From Mallotus nudiflorus (Eukaryota; Streptophyta; Magnoliopsida; Malpighiales; Euphorbiaceae), in the NCBI GenBank assembly GCA_947683625.1, contig CANTUR010000154.1, positions 1,302,001 through 1,366,000 of the forward strand: a DNA stretch of 64,000 bases, written 5' to 3'. Below, one piece after another: positions 1 to 11,267 of this stretch (positions are counted from its first letter, which is position 1; every line of letters starts with the position of its first letter). The notes below the pieces were generated by a model. It ran no database searches. It saw nothing but the letters and a program-made list of their open reading frames with translations, and was not told where the DNA came from. Position numbers and translations under genes: made by a program.

Positions 1-523
1 GTTGTTAAACCACATCTGTTGGACATGGACGAAGTCTGAAGGATGTTCAACAATGAAAAACCTATGCCTCCACTTCTTATGGAGATCCAGAAGTTATACA
101 AAGAGACTATGGTTTAGAATAGTTGACAAAGAGAATATCATCTCTCCTTTTTTTCTTATTCAAGCTATAGAGATATCTCAGGGCTTCCAGGTCTGGCTCT
201 CTACCTTCCTCGTGCTTTAGTTCTATAAAATCGGTCAAAAGCTGATAGCTATTAGGGTGGACTTGCCTAGGAGCTATGTTGTACCTATTTAGAAAACTCC
301 TAATAAAGGGATTTAAAGAGAATTTTAATCCCCCTTCTAATTGATTGAAGTATACAACTAATTTATCAAAATCAAACATGGAGGTATGGGCTTTGAAGTT
401 CTTATTTACAATGTGTAAAGCGAAGTTAACTAGAATGCTAAAACGTCTTCAATACCATTTTAGCATTTCCTTATCTACCTTAGAAAAAAACAAGTTAAAA
501 CTAAATTGCTCTCATGGAGCCAT
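1..523 (-). pseudogene. antisense ORF of gypsy element (PF04195-like), broken
   Basis: Read on the minus strand from an ATG at 523, the translation parallels the N-terminal half of the intact antisense protein at 17592-18305. Shared landmarks are VVYF-QLEGGLKF, NIAP-Q-HPNSY, LRYLY, HKKWR and FFIVEH. It is broken by a stop at codon 4, a second stop in the WYRRR-like motif, and a frameshift near position 107. The longest open piece is 107-379 (90 codons). It runs off the left edge. The family resembles the Pfam 'putative gypsy type transposon' domain often annotated in plants. Its function is unknown. I infer it is an additional ORF of Tat-lineage elements rather than a host gene. Confidence 0.75.
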
Positions 524-1953
524 GGATCCTATTCAATAAAAAATAAAAAGAAGAATATGAAGGAGAGAAGAGATTTCACCTGGAAAAAAGTATGCAAGCT
601 CACTATAGAAGGCCTCAAAACACGTGAGAGAGAATTTAGCAAGAAAAGAAGACAGACAGAAAAACAAAAAGTGTAAAAAATAAATGGGTTTGATTTATTT
701 AAAGCATAACAGAAGGTTTTGGAATGACCATCATTGCCCTCATGAACATTTTCATCTCTCTCATAGTAATAAAGGTTATTTTAGGCGAGAGAAAAGCCTG
801 CCAATCGAGTAGTTATTATTATAGCAATTGAAACATCTCATATTATGACACACAAACAGATATGATGGTTACAAAATTAAAAATTCAAATGAAAATGACA
901 AGACATGGCAGTTGATAATCCCGCTCCTTTTGTTGCCAACTGTCTCCTCCATCGGCATTTGAGCTGCTCTTCTAATGCACTGAGATTCTAAGTCCAGTGA
1001 CTGAAGTTGGCACCCTTAGGTGGCTTCGATAGTATTGAGGTTTCTAGCATGTAAGCCTTGAGTCATAGCATTGAGCATTTAAGTCCAGTAACTGAAGCTG
1101 GCACCTTCAAGTCGCTTCGATAGTATTGAGGTTCCAAGCATACAAGTCTTGAGTTATAGCACTGAGCATTTAAGCCTTGAGCATTTAAGTTAAGTGACTA
1201 AAGCTGGCACCCTCATGTTACTTCGATAGTATTAAGGTTATGAGCATGTAAGCCTCGAGTTATAGCATCGAGCATCTAAGTCTAGTGATTGAAGCTGGTA
1301 CCCTCATTTTTCTTTGATAGTACTGAGGTTCTTGTCACGACCCGAACCCGAGGGCACGTGACCGGCACTAGGGAATGGGTAGGCATAAGGCCCCCGAAAC
1401 CTGTAGTAAGCCTAAAGGAGAAGAAAATAAAACCATTCATATTTTAAACTTTATTTTAAAACAAATTTCATTATCAAACTGATTTTTTTCTCAGAATACA
1501 CAAATTCAACTGCTTAAATAAAATGTACTTCAACGTCTCACATTATAAATCGAATTTAAATCTCATACATAAGCGTATTTCGTACAATAAACTACATAAT
1601 TATGTTTAAACCATATAAATCCTTAGTACATATACTACTGCAGCAACCTAGATTAACACACAATACAGCTTACAATGACCTACACAAAATGGCCAGTGAA
1701 AAAGAAACCCGGTGTAGAGGTAGTCTGAGGTCGAACTCCCAAGCTCCTGAAAAAAAATAAATTGAGGGGAATCAGACCTCATTGAGTAAGTCAATAAAAG
1801 AGCTGTACGATTTGAAAGCCTTTTTGAAAACTGTATATGTTTATAGTGAAAATAATTTATAATATATATAAGTATAGCTTTTGAAAATCTCAGTAGAACC
1901 CTAAACCCAAAATCTAAATGGCCAACTGGGCCACTTATTCCAACTAGACTATC

Positions 1954-2140
1954 GGTCCCCGAGAGCAAAGGCATCAACCGAGGCACCAAGTCGTAGTCAT
2001 TCACTTAATCCAAATAAATGGCACTGGTGGTCCCTGAGAGCAAAGGCATCGACCGAGGCACCCGTCCCAGTCCATTTTCATCCTTACAATCACTGGCGGT
2101 CCCCGAGAGCAAAGGCTTCCACCGAGGCACCCGTCCTAGT
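1954..2140. repeat. tandem repeat inside S1 (3 units, about 72 bp)
   Basis: Three copies of a unit beginning GGTCCCCGAGAGCAAAGGC and containing ACCGAGGCACC start at 1954, 2029 and 2098. Diverged equivalents built on GAGACACTAGGTCAA-type motifs occur at the same relative place in S2 (about 24080-24172) and S3 (about 30620-30860). Confidence 0.75.
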
Positions 2141-3944
2141 TTAACATTCATCAATCATACAATTATTGGATCCGTCTCTCAATCTCTACCATGTGCACAT
2201 AGTCCTGGTGAAGCCCATCAGGTAGCCTGTTCTACCAAAATTTCTCAAATCGATTTTAAATAAATAAAATGCATTTAAATCATAAATAATAGCATTAAAT
2301 TAAATAAATCATGTAATCAATATAATAGAAATACGAGCGCATGCATTCTAAATAAACACACGCACGGATCATTCTATTGACTTACAGGATGAATGCGAAG
2401 GCTGACGACCACGCGTCTGCCTCGGCCTCACGGCTTCTGCTCCGAAATGCTCTAAAAGAAAATAATAATCAATTTTTTTAAAACATGACTAAGGAATCGA
2501 AATCAGAAATCAACAAAATAATAAAATTCCAGACTGACTCGAGGAAAATCGGACGAGACTCGACATATAGGATTTAACCTAACTAACGGTAGAAATTTTA
2601 CGAGTATCACGTTTTACGAGAAAATCTACCGAAATTTCGACAGAGTCTCCTCTGTAAAATGGACATCTCTCTACCAAAGGTAGAGCCAGACCTGCATAGA
2701 AAATGCACTTCTAATATTCACATCATCCCCACTCGAGTCGGGCTCCTAAAACTACACTCAGCCTCGACTGAAATCACAACTCAACAGAATATCGAGAAGT
2801 ATTAACATTTTTCTAAAAACACATATATCACATACACGTATGCTAAAATAAATAAAATTATATAAAATCTCAATTATTCAAAATTAAACAATTAAATTTG
2901 TATTCTGTCACCAAAAATATAAATATAATTATTATCCAAATTAAAACCTTGGTAATGTATTATATGAATATATATATATATTGGGACTTTGACATTTAAA
3001 ATTTTACACTACTTAAGAAATTATATCAATTAATTTATAAAAATTATCTAAACCCTTTAAATATTAATAAAACTAATAAAAATATATATTTTACCATATT
3101 TAGTGTAAAATTACATTTTTACCCCTAGTATATATATAAATTACATAATGTGCTATATATACTAAAAAAATTTCTTAAAATTATTTAATCATCCAAAAAT
3201 TATTTTCTAAATGTTAAATTCTTAATATAATTAAAAATTATTAATGGCTTTTAATTTCTTCTAAAAAAAATATAATTAGCCTAATAATTGAATTTGGACA
3301 TAAAGTATAGAAATTCCTAGAAATTGTATAATATTCTAAAAAAATTATCTTCTTTATCCTAAAATTTATATCAACTCATAATAACACCAAAATACCAAAT
3401 ATTATTATTATTTTTTATTTTTTATAATTAATTCCCGAAAATTCCTAAAATAATATTAAAATATTCAAAAATTCACCAAAAATCAAGATTAATTCCAAAA
3501 ATTATACAAAAATTCCTAGAGGTAGATTGAGCTACTAGGAATCACATTTGAAAAGGAAATTTTCATGAATCAAGCTAGAGCAAGTTAAAAAAAAATTCAA
3601 AACCCTAGAGTTCAAAAACTAAAAATCCTCAAAACTCAACCAAAAACGAGATTAAAGCTTAAACTAAGCTTGGAATATGTCTCACCGGTTCAAGGGGAGG
3701 AGATTGGCATCGGAATGGAGGGAAATGGTGGCCGGGTGAAGCTTGGGCGAGTTTTGGAGCAACTCTCGGCTTCTTCCCTTCCAGCGGTTTTCGGCGGCTT
3801 TGCAGGCGACCAAAGGTGAGGGAGAAGGAGGAGGAAATAGCAGATGGTGGCCGGAGGTGGGGGAGGCACAGTGATGGTGGCAGTTGAGGGCGTCGCGCGG
3901 TGGGGAGAGGGGGACGAGCTCGGTCTCTGTTTCTTCTTCCTTAC

Positions 3945-4244
3945 TATATATATATATATATATATATACTATACTATAAACTATTAATATATGTATATAT
4001 ATATATAATATTTATTATACATACTTGGGTGTTAGTGTATGTATATACATATATACCTAAACATACATTACATGAAACTATATATATATATATATATACA
4101 TGTATATAATTCTACTTTATACTATATTATATATATATACATATATATATATACATATAAATAGACATAGACATATATATAAATATATATATATTATATA
4201 CATTTGGTTATAAACACCCATATAGACATAGTATTCAATATAAT

Positions 4245-4308
<64 letters not shown>
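3945..4308. repeat. (TA)n and (TAA)n microsatellites in S1
   Basis: A (TA)n run at 3945-3968, further TA-rich tracts to about 4190, and a pure (TAA)n tract at about 4247-4308. Open frames across them are repeat artefacts. S2 and S3 hold the same pair of microsatellites in the corresponding position, so they belong to the element. Confidence 0.9.
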
Positions 4309-4311
<3 letters not shown>

Positions 4312-5751
4312 TAAGATAGACAATGAAATTTTAAACAATAATTAAATAACACTCACATATATTAACGGTCCTAAAATAATATAAGCATAAATATAATATA
4401 ATATGATGAAGACATATTTATTACTAATATGATTTGATAAAAAAAAAATATACCCCTTTTTATTTAAGTAATATATAGGGTATTACAGTTCTAAGCATGT
4501 AAGCCTCAAGTTATAGCACCGATCATTTAAGCCTCGAGTATCTAAATCTAGTGATTAAAGTTGGCACCCTCAAGCCACTTCGATATTACTGAGTTTTTGA
4601 GCATGTAAGCCTCGAGTCATAGCACTAAGCATTTAAACCTTGAGCATTTAAATCTAGTGATTGAAGCTAGCACCCTCAATTCGCTTTGATAAGTACTAAG
4701 GTTCGGCATTTGGGCCGTGCTTTTAATACACTAAGACTATACGACACTCGGGTTACGCTTGTAATGCACCGAATATCAAAACTCTAGCAACGAATGGTTC
4801 TACCAAGTTGTCTCCATATTGGTGGGTTAATCCCTTATATTGAGAATTTTTATTATAGGTTCTATGCACTTAAGTCCAACTGGTACTACAACGATGTTCT
4901 TATACAATGATTTCAAGACTCAATACCGAGCATCATCTTTTATTGTGATTGAGGCTGATGACCTTAGCTCACTCTTCCATATCAAATGTAATGATTCAAG
5001 TAGTCTCTCTCTAAGCAAAAGAATGACGTTTCCATCACCTTATAAACTGGGATACATCAGACATAAATATCCTACATACTTTTGGGGGGGGGGGGTCTCT
5101 TGATACCCTATATACATATTCCTATTTAATTAAGGTCTTTATTTTCCTATACAGGGTTGCTTGTAGAAGGAGGACACCTAAAATAAATAGGAAAAGATTC
5201 ATAATTAAGGAGACTCCCAAATAGGAAGAAACACTCTCTTAGTATTCATATGACTTATATCAAAGAGGAATCTTATTCCTCTTAAGTTTGAGCATCATTA
5301 TTCCTATAAATAGGTCCCTATATCCCTCATTCTCATTCATTATATTCTTTTACACACCTTGCTCTCTTTATCTTTCTAAAACTCTCTCTCTCTATATTCT
5401 CTGATTTAGGCATCGAAGGGTTTGTGGAGATTCTCCTTACCTCTCACCTTTCCCTTTATTGATCACTTGTAGGGTAACTAGCTTAGGAGTTTCAAAAACA
5501 AGTTATCAATAAAGTAAAAACTAATAATGTATAATGTAAGTTTAAACATGACTAATTAAATAACTAGATATAGTGGTTAATTCTTAATACTATAAGGAGA
5601 AAAAAGGGTGAAATTTTGATCCTTACTCTTCACCGCAGAATGTCCATATATCACTTGAACTACTTGTGAGGACTAAACATAATTGCAGCAGAAAAAAAAG
5701 CAAAAAGCACAAAGTCATCCATAAGTTACATCATGATTTTTTTTAAGTAAG

Positions 5752-6203
5752 TGATAACTTCAAATTGATATTTTTCCATGGAACCTGCATCAATGAGTAG
5801 GACAGGTAAAGGGGCGAAGTTTCCTCCATAAACACTTTAAAGTTTAAGTTAGTATTCGTATAGAGAAAATATAATAAAGCGAATAAGTAGAGTAGAATAA
5901 AGAATAAAGGTTGATTTCTTATATGATGAGGTGATGGAATGAGATGTCTTGATATAGAATGTGAAGTTATGTGGAGATAATTGAATGAGGAGATGAGTGA
6001 ATAAATGACATGAAATGTCATGAGATGTATTTATAGGAGAAGGTATTGCTCAAACTTCTTATGAATATAATTTTTTAGTCTTATAAAATTTATCTTGTTT
6101 ATGAGAGAACAGACTTTCTCATGGAGCTTTTTTCTTATTTAAACATTTTTCCTCTTTAAGAATTACAACCCTTATTAGAATATAATACTGATATGAGGTA
6201 TCA
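5752..6203 (-). mobile_element. small solo LTR (452 bp)
   Basis: Ends TGATAACTTC...GAGGTATCA with the perfect 5-bp TSD GTAAG at 5747-5751 and 6204-6208. On the minus strand a TATAAATA box lies at about 6028-6035 with CT-rich sequence downstream, which sets the orientation. There is no coding potential; a 92-codon minus frame inside it is not supported by any motif. The 243 bp between the gypsy LTR end (5508) and this element hold nothing I recognise. Confidence 0.7.
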
Positions 6204-6406
6204 GTAAGGTACATTATGATTTTTTTAAGTAAATATAAATTATTTTTTAATGTGGTGTGAAGAGTACAAAAACTAAAATTAATAAATTTTTACATTTATT
6301 ATTATTATTATTATTGCAATTAATCTCATTCAAAAAATTTAATTCATTGGATATTATTTTCAATCCCTTAAGGAGCTATTGGATTTCATCGATTAATAAG
6401 TAGAGC

Positions 6407-6520
6407 GGCCCATTAGAATTGTAAATCACAGATGTATATTGGGCTGTGGTGGGTACCCATATTTGTTTACCTGAACAATGAACGTGGCACGCATTCAGAT
6501 CTATAAACTATTGTGGGCTG
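6407..6520 (+). promoter_or_regulatory. possible VPS51 promoter with site II-like TGGGCY motifs
   Basis: Three copies of the plant site II core (GGCCCA at 6407-6412, TGGGCT at about 6440 and TGGGCT at about 6514) lie 280-400 bp upstream of the VPS51 start codon at 6803. Such clusters are common in promoters of constitutively expressed plant genes. No TATA box is evident. The stretch 6209-6802 is otherwise host upstream and leader sequence with one (ATT)n tract near 6297-6315. Confidence 0.35.
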
Positions 6521-6802
6521 GACTGAGCTTGTCATTTGCATGCCCAACCTCAGATGACAAGCCTTGAAGCCCTAGCATAACCTGCGACTATCGAGTAGGC
6601 CTGTTGATAGAACCGACATGGTCCAGTTACGGTCGTTCTCTGTTACGTCAACCTTTAAAGCTGGTTTGGTTTCTCAATCTAGTAATAGTTTCATGCTGGG
6701 AGCAATCCATAATAATACTCCCAAATTGCGATTCCGTTCGCGCCAAATTTTGGATAGATAGAATCAATTGGTTCAATAGCTGAGCAGGATCTAGAGTGCA
6801 AA

Positions 6803-6847
6803 ATGGCGACAGATGATGAACCGCTGGACGATAAAACTAAGAGAATG
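6803..6847 (+). pseudogene. VPS51: VPS51 exon 1, first 15 codons
   Basis: ATG at 6803 opens MATDDEPLDDKTKRM, matching the acidic N-terminus of plant VPS51. It stops exactly at the copia A TSD (GAATG, 6843-6847). The frame resumes at 20413 after the second TSD copy. Confidence 0.85.
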
Positions 6848-7102
6848 CGTAGGAATATACACATCAGCACCAAACGCAGGTGCAGCAGCCACTCTATGAG
6901 CTGCAGTGTAGAAGATACTTTATGCAAAATTTATTATGAGAATGAGCCGTCATTCTTTTTGTACAGAGTTTGTTAGTGTGGAATCTTCTTTTTTGGAGAG
7001 AAAGGATGTATCGTGTATATATAGATTGTAGTCATCTATAAAGTAAGAAAAGGAATAGAAATAGAAACCTCTCCATTTTATTTTAAGGGTTCAAATTGTT
7101 CA
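6848..7102 (+). repeat. 5' LTR of copia A
   Basis: 255 bp, starting CGTAGGAATATACAC (the canonical TG has mutated to CG) and ending AAATTGTTCA. It aligns end to end with 20154-20407. Confidence 0.88.
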
Positions 7103-7115
7103 TGGTATCAGAGCA
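7103..7115 (+). other. primer binding site of copia A
   Basis: TGGTATCAGAGCA directly follows the 5' LTR; this is the standard initiator-Met tRNA complement of plant copia elements. Confidence 0.9.
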
Positions 7116-7154
7116 TTCGATTCATAATTACTTTGCAATTTTATATTAGTAACA

Positions 7155-10100
7155 ATGGAAGGAGATCGCACTTCAGAAATTACTATAGAGCAACTGGAGC
7201 TAAGAGCTTTAATGGAGATCTTTACCTCCTCCACAGCTCAGACCAGCCTGGAATGGTGCTAGTTTCATCGCCATTGATATGCAGCAATTACTTGACTTGG
7301 AGCAAATCTATGAAGATTGCTTTGGGAGCCAAACAGAAGCTTGGATTCATTGATGGTCCAATTACTAGGCCTGCTGAAGGGACTGATAAGTTTGAACAAT
7401 GGACGTGAGTTAAGAATCCATGATTACATCATGGATTCTTAACTCTATTTCCAAAGATATAGTTGAGGCTTTTATTTACACAACCTCTACTAAGGATTTA
7501 TGGGATGAGATTGAAGAAAGGTTCGGTGAGAGTAAGGGACCTTTGATTTATCAGATACAAAGAGAAATCAGCTCCATCTCTCAAGGAGGTGACACAGTAC
7601 AAAGTACTATACCAGATTGAAAAAATTATGGGATGAGTTAACTTGCTTAATGCCCATTCCAGAGTGCTCTTGTGGTACAGCTAAGGCATTTGCAAATCAG
7701 AATTCATTCAATAAGCTGATACAATTTTTGATGGGACTCAATGATTGCTATGATCCTGTGCGAAATCAAATCTTAGTCATGGAGCCTTTTCCCTCTGTTA
7801 ATCGAGCATACTCAATGGTTTTGAGAGTAGAAAAATAGAGATAGGTTAACATGGTTTTTAGCGATACTCTGGAGAGCAGTGCATTGTTGGCAAAGTCTCA
7901 AAATAACAATGCTCTGTGGAAGTAGGTTTAATTCAAAGAAAATGGATGCTCCTAGAAGGGAAAAAGAGAAGGAAAATCGATTTTGTGATTATTATAATGC
8001 AAAGGGCCATAGAAGAGACAGTTGTTTTAAGCTACATGATCACCCCGATTGGTATAAGGAGCTTAAGGAGCAACAGAAAAAATCATCTGTTATCAACATG
8101 GTGAATTTAACAGACACTCCATTGGATTTCGAACATGGAAAAGCAACTGAGAACAAAGGAGATAAGAAGGTGGATATTGCCAATATGATTCAACAGGAAC
8201 TGATGAAATTATTGAAAGGAAATCATGTCAATTTTGTAGGCATCAATAATTTTGCAGGTAACTTGTCCCTAACCAATCATGCTTTAAGTTTTGCGTTAAG
8301 TACTATTGATGTCTTGAAACTAGGGCATTGGATATTAGACACAGGAGCTTCAAACCACGTGTGCAGAAAGAAACTTGTTTACAACCTTGAAGCCTACCAC
8401 AGACCTTTTATCTGTTTTTTTACCTGATGGTTCTATTACTTGTTCATCATATTGGTGTTGTTCATTTATCAACAACGCTTTGTTTAGAAAATACTTTGTT
8501 TATACCCAGTTTCAAGTTTAATTTGTTATTTGTGAATAAACTTACAAAATCTGCCAAAATTAAATTCATATTTTGCCCGATCGCTATTTATTACAGGGCC
8601 TGAACACTGATAAGACATTGGCAGTAGGCAAATTGATTGGAAACCTTTATAATTTAGATACTACCTATTTTACAAGCCTTCAATGTACTGATGCTTTTCA
8701 ACATGCTGAAACCGTAGCTTGTTCTTTTATTAAAACTAAGGCTCGTATTGATGCAGCTTTAATCAGTAAAGAACTTGCACATTTTACCAATTTATGGCAC
8801 AGTCGTTTAGGTCATGCATCTATTGAAGCATTAAAACATATAAATCTTTTGAGTCATTTAGATGAACATAGTCTACATGTTTGTAAGATTTGTTCCAAAT
8901 CCACGCAGCACCGTTTACCTTTTACCCAAAGTTTTATTTCAACCATTAAACCTTTTGAACTCCCTCATATTGATGTCTGGGGCCCTTTCAAAGAACAAGC
9001 AATTAGTCGAGCACATTATGTACTCACCATTGTAGATGACAAATCTCGAGCCACATGGACTTATTGAAAACCAAAGACCAAACTCTTCTAACTTTCATTC
9101 ACTTTTATAACCAGATTGCAAACCAATATGATTCCAAAAGAAAATCCATCAGAACTGACAATGGAATAGAATTCCTCAACCAAATTTTCCTTGCCTTTCT
9201 TTTAGAAAAACGCATTCAACATCAAAAGACATGTATCTACACACCATAACAAAATGGTGTCGTAGAAAGAAAGCATAAACACCTCTTACAAATTGCTAAG
9301 GCGCTCATGTTTCTGTCCAATCTACCCAAACGTTTCTTGGGACATCCAATTTTGATGGCCACCCACATAATAAATAGGTTGCCCACAAAAATTCTTAATT
9401 GGACAACACTGTTTGAGTCACTATATCACAAGCCACCTGATTATAACACCCTCAAAACCTTTGGCTACTTATGTTTTGCAATAAATACATCACCACATAA
9501 AAATAAATTTGATTCAAGAGCATTTAAGTGCATTTTTATAGGATATAACTCAGGTAAAAAAGCATATAAGGTTTATGACTTAGAATCTCATCAGACCTAC
9601 ATTTCAAGGGATATCATTTTTCAGGAATCCATTTTTCCATTTCAATTATCTTCACAGCATTTTCTTTTAGAATCACAAGCGTCCATAACTATACCTATTG
9701 CAGATTTTCCTTTTTCATCCTCCCATAATACATCCACTTCTTCTCATAGTACTGAAATAATTGAAGAGCATCGTACAAACCCTGTTTCAAATATACAACA
9801 TGTTGAACATGACACTTTATCTCCAAGTCATACTCAACCTATTCGACATAGCATTAGCCAAAGAACTAAACCTCGATGGTTAACTGATTACATCACTAAT
9901 GTTGTTTATCACCCCATCATGCCTACTAACAATGCTTTAAAGTCCAAACAAGTACCTACTTCTTCACCATATACACCACCCACTTATCCCTTTACCCAAC
10001 CAACTAATCATTCTACATCATATTTGAGTTTTTTAGCTAATGTGTCTAATATTCATGAACCAGCTTCATATCATCAAGCTAGTACTAGTGTAGAATGGAT

Positions 10101-11230
10101 TCAAACCATGAATGAAGAATTTGAGGCTCTAGAACGGAATAATACATGGGAATTGACTAGTCTTCCTCAAGGAAAAAAGACTATTGGTTCAAAATGGGTG
10201 TACAAGGTGAAGTTAAATCCTGATGGGCACATTGATAGATATAAGGCCAGGCTCCTTACAAAGGAGTTATCACCAAAAGTTAGACATTGATTACATGGAG
10301 AGCTTTTCACCAGTTGCCAAACTGGTTACTATCCGTATTTTCATAGCTATTTCAACTATAAAATCTAGGACAATATATCAATTAGACATTAACAATGCCT
10401 TCCTCCATGGTTATCTCGAGGAAGAAGTTTATATGGACCCCCCAGTTGGTTACACTAAAGCTACCAAAGGTCAATTATGTCAACTCAAGAGGTCCCTATA
10501 CGGCCTTAAACAGGCTTCTCACCAATGAAACTCAGAGTTCTGTCACCAACTCAAATCTTTTGGCTTCAGACACAGTCTATTATCATTGCCTCTTCCTAAA
10601 AAAAAATAAAGCTCTCATTTCTTACACTATTAGTTTACGTCGATAATGTTTTGATTACTGGAAATTCAGCCTCTGAAATTAATTTAGTAAACGGTTTTTG
10701 GATTCATTGTTTACAATTAAAGACATGGACCATGCCCGCTATTTCCTTGGGTTTAGAGATTGCTAACAGTCCCGATGGTACCGTTATTAACCAAAGGAAG
10801 TATAATCTCAATACTATTTCTGATGTTGGATTAGTTGGCACCAAACCTGCTTCCACTCCCTTTCCAAAGGGACAAAGACATGTTGTTAATCAAGGTGCAC
10901 CTTTCCCTGATCTTGACAAATATCGCAGGTTGGTGGGATGACTTCTTTATCTTGGACTAACCCGACTTAAGCTTACTTTTTCGGTGCAACAACTTAGTCA
11001 ACATGTTAACTCTCCTTGTCAAAGTCATTGGGAGGCTGCCATACATCTGCTTCGATACCTCAAGGGTTATCCTTCGATACCGAATTAGGCTAGTTGTATT
11101 GAGACTACCTTTAACTGGTTTTTGCATTTACATGGGATTTACCCTTGTCTCATGGAAGACCAAGAAATAAATGACAGTATCTCGCTCCTCTGTGAAGCTG
11201 AATACCGAAGTTTGGCCTCAACTATTTACG
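7155..11230 (+). pseudogene. copia A gag-pol, degraded, up to RNase H
   Basis: gag starts at ATG 7155 and shifts frame near 7260. Then come the UBN2-type gag motifs (SNYLTWSKSMKIAL, about 7290), a CCHC-like segment (about 7980), protease LDTGASNH (about 8335), integrase zinc region WHSRLGH (about 8793), integrase core to NGVVERKH (about 9255), and RT (SKWVYKVKLNPDG near 10188, LDINNAFLHGYLEEEVYMD near 10383). Defects include a stop in the TPQQNGVVERKH region at 9247-9249, several frameshifts, and a YVDD box changed to YVDN at 10636-10647, which removes a catalytic aspartate. RNase H motifs (SWKTKK, near 11150) follow until the gypsy junction at about 11230. It cannot make a working polyprotein. 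Confidence 0.85.
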
Positions 11231-11267
11231 ACAAACACTCGGCCTTGACCAAGCAAGCAAAGACGCC

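Larger units (their letters stand above)
1333..4487 (-). mobile_element. large solo-LTR-like insertion S1 (3155 bp)
   Basis: It starts TGTCACGACC and ends GGGTATTACA, with a perfect 5-bp TSD GTTCT (1328-1332 and 4488-4492), as expected for LTR retrotransposon integration. No gag or pol motif is visible on either strand. It shares organisation with S2 (23418-26985) and S3 (27706-31532): a conserved start, a GGGGATCA..CCTCA..GAGTGA-like block, tandem repeats, a block around CTCTGTAAAATGGACATCTC, an AT-rich stretch, then microsatellites near the other end. The minus orientation is inferred from a TA-rich promoter-like region followed by a C-rich leader when read on the minus strand. Most likely a solo LTR of a long-LTR gypsy element, perhaps Tekay/Del-like; the lineage is a guess. 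Confidence 0.75.
1..5508 (+). mobile_element. Tat-like Ty3/gypsy element, copy 1 (3' part only)
   Basis: The window opens inside this element. It keeps an antisense reading frame (1-523), about 390 bp with no gene (524-912), and a 3' LTR ending at 5508. Its layout and sequence match the 3' end of the fuller gypsy element at 11231-19835: same antisense protein, same tandem-repeat LTR, and same LTR end (TTATCA preceded by a conserved GGCATCGAAG block). The LTR is interrupted by a solo-LTR-like insertion at 1333-4487. gag, pol and the 5' LTR lie off the left edge or are lost. The Tat assignment rests on similarity to the second copy, which has the diagnostic extra RNase H domain. Confidence 0.75.
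913..5508 (+). repeat. 3' LTR of gypsy copy 1, split by an insertion
   Basis: The LTR probably starts at TGATAATCCC (913) and ends ...AAGTTATCA (5508), so the termini are TGATAA/TTATCA inverted repeats. Removing the insertion at 1333-4487 and one TSD copy leaves about 1.4 kb. The body carries diverged tandem units of about 100 bp (AGTCCAGTGACTGAAG... then CGATAGTATTGAGG... then GCATGTAAGCC) on both sides of the insertion, at roughly 985-1332 and 4488-4700. The 3' end has a pyrimidine-rich stretch and the GGCATCGAAGGGTTTGTGG block shared with the LTR at 19835. The 5' boundary is less certain because no clear polypurine tract precedes it. Confidence 0.65.

Noticed and set aside
3900..4338. Open frames on both strands rich in Tyr/Ile or Leu
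   Set aside because: They are read-through of (TA)n and (TAA)n microsatellites in S1.
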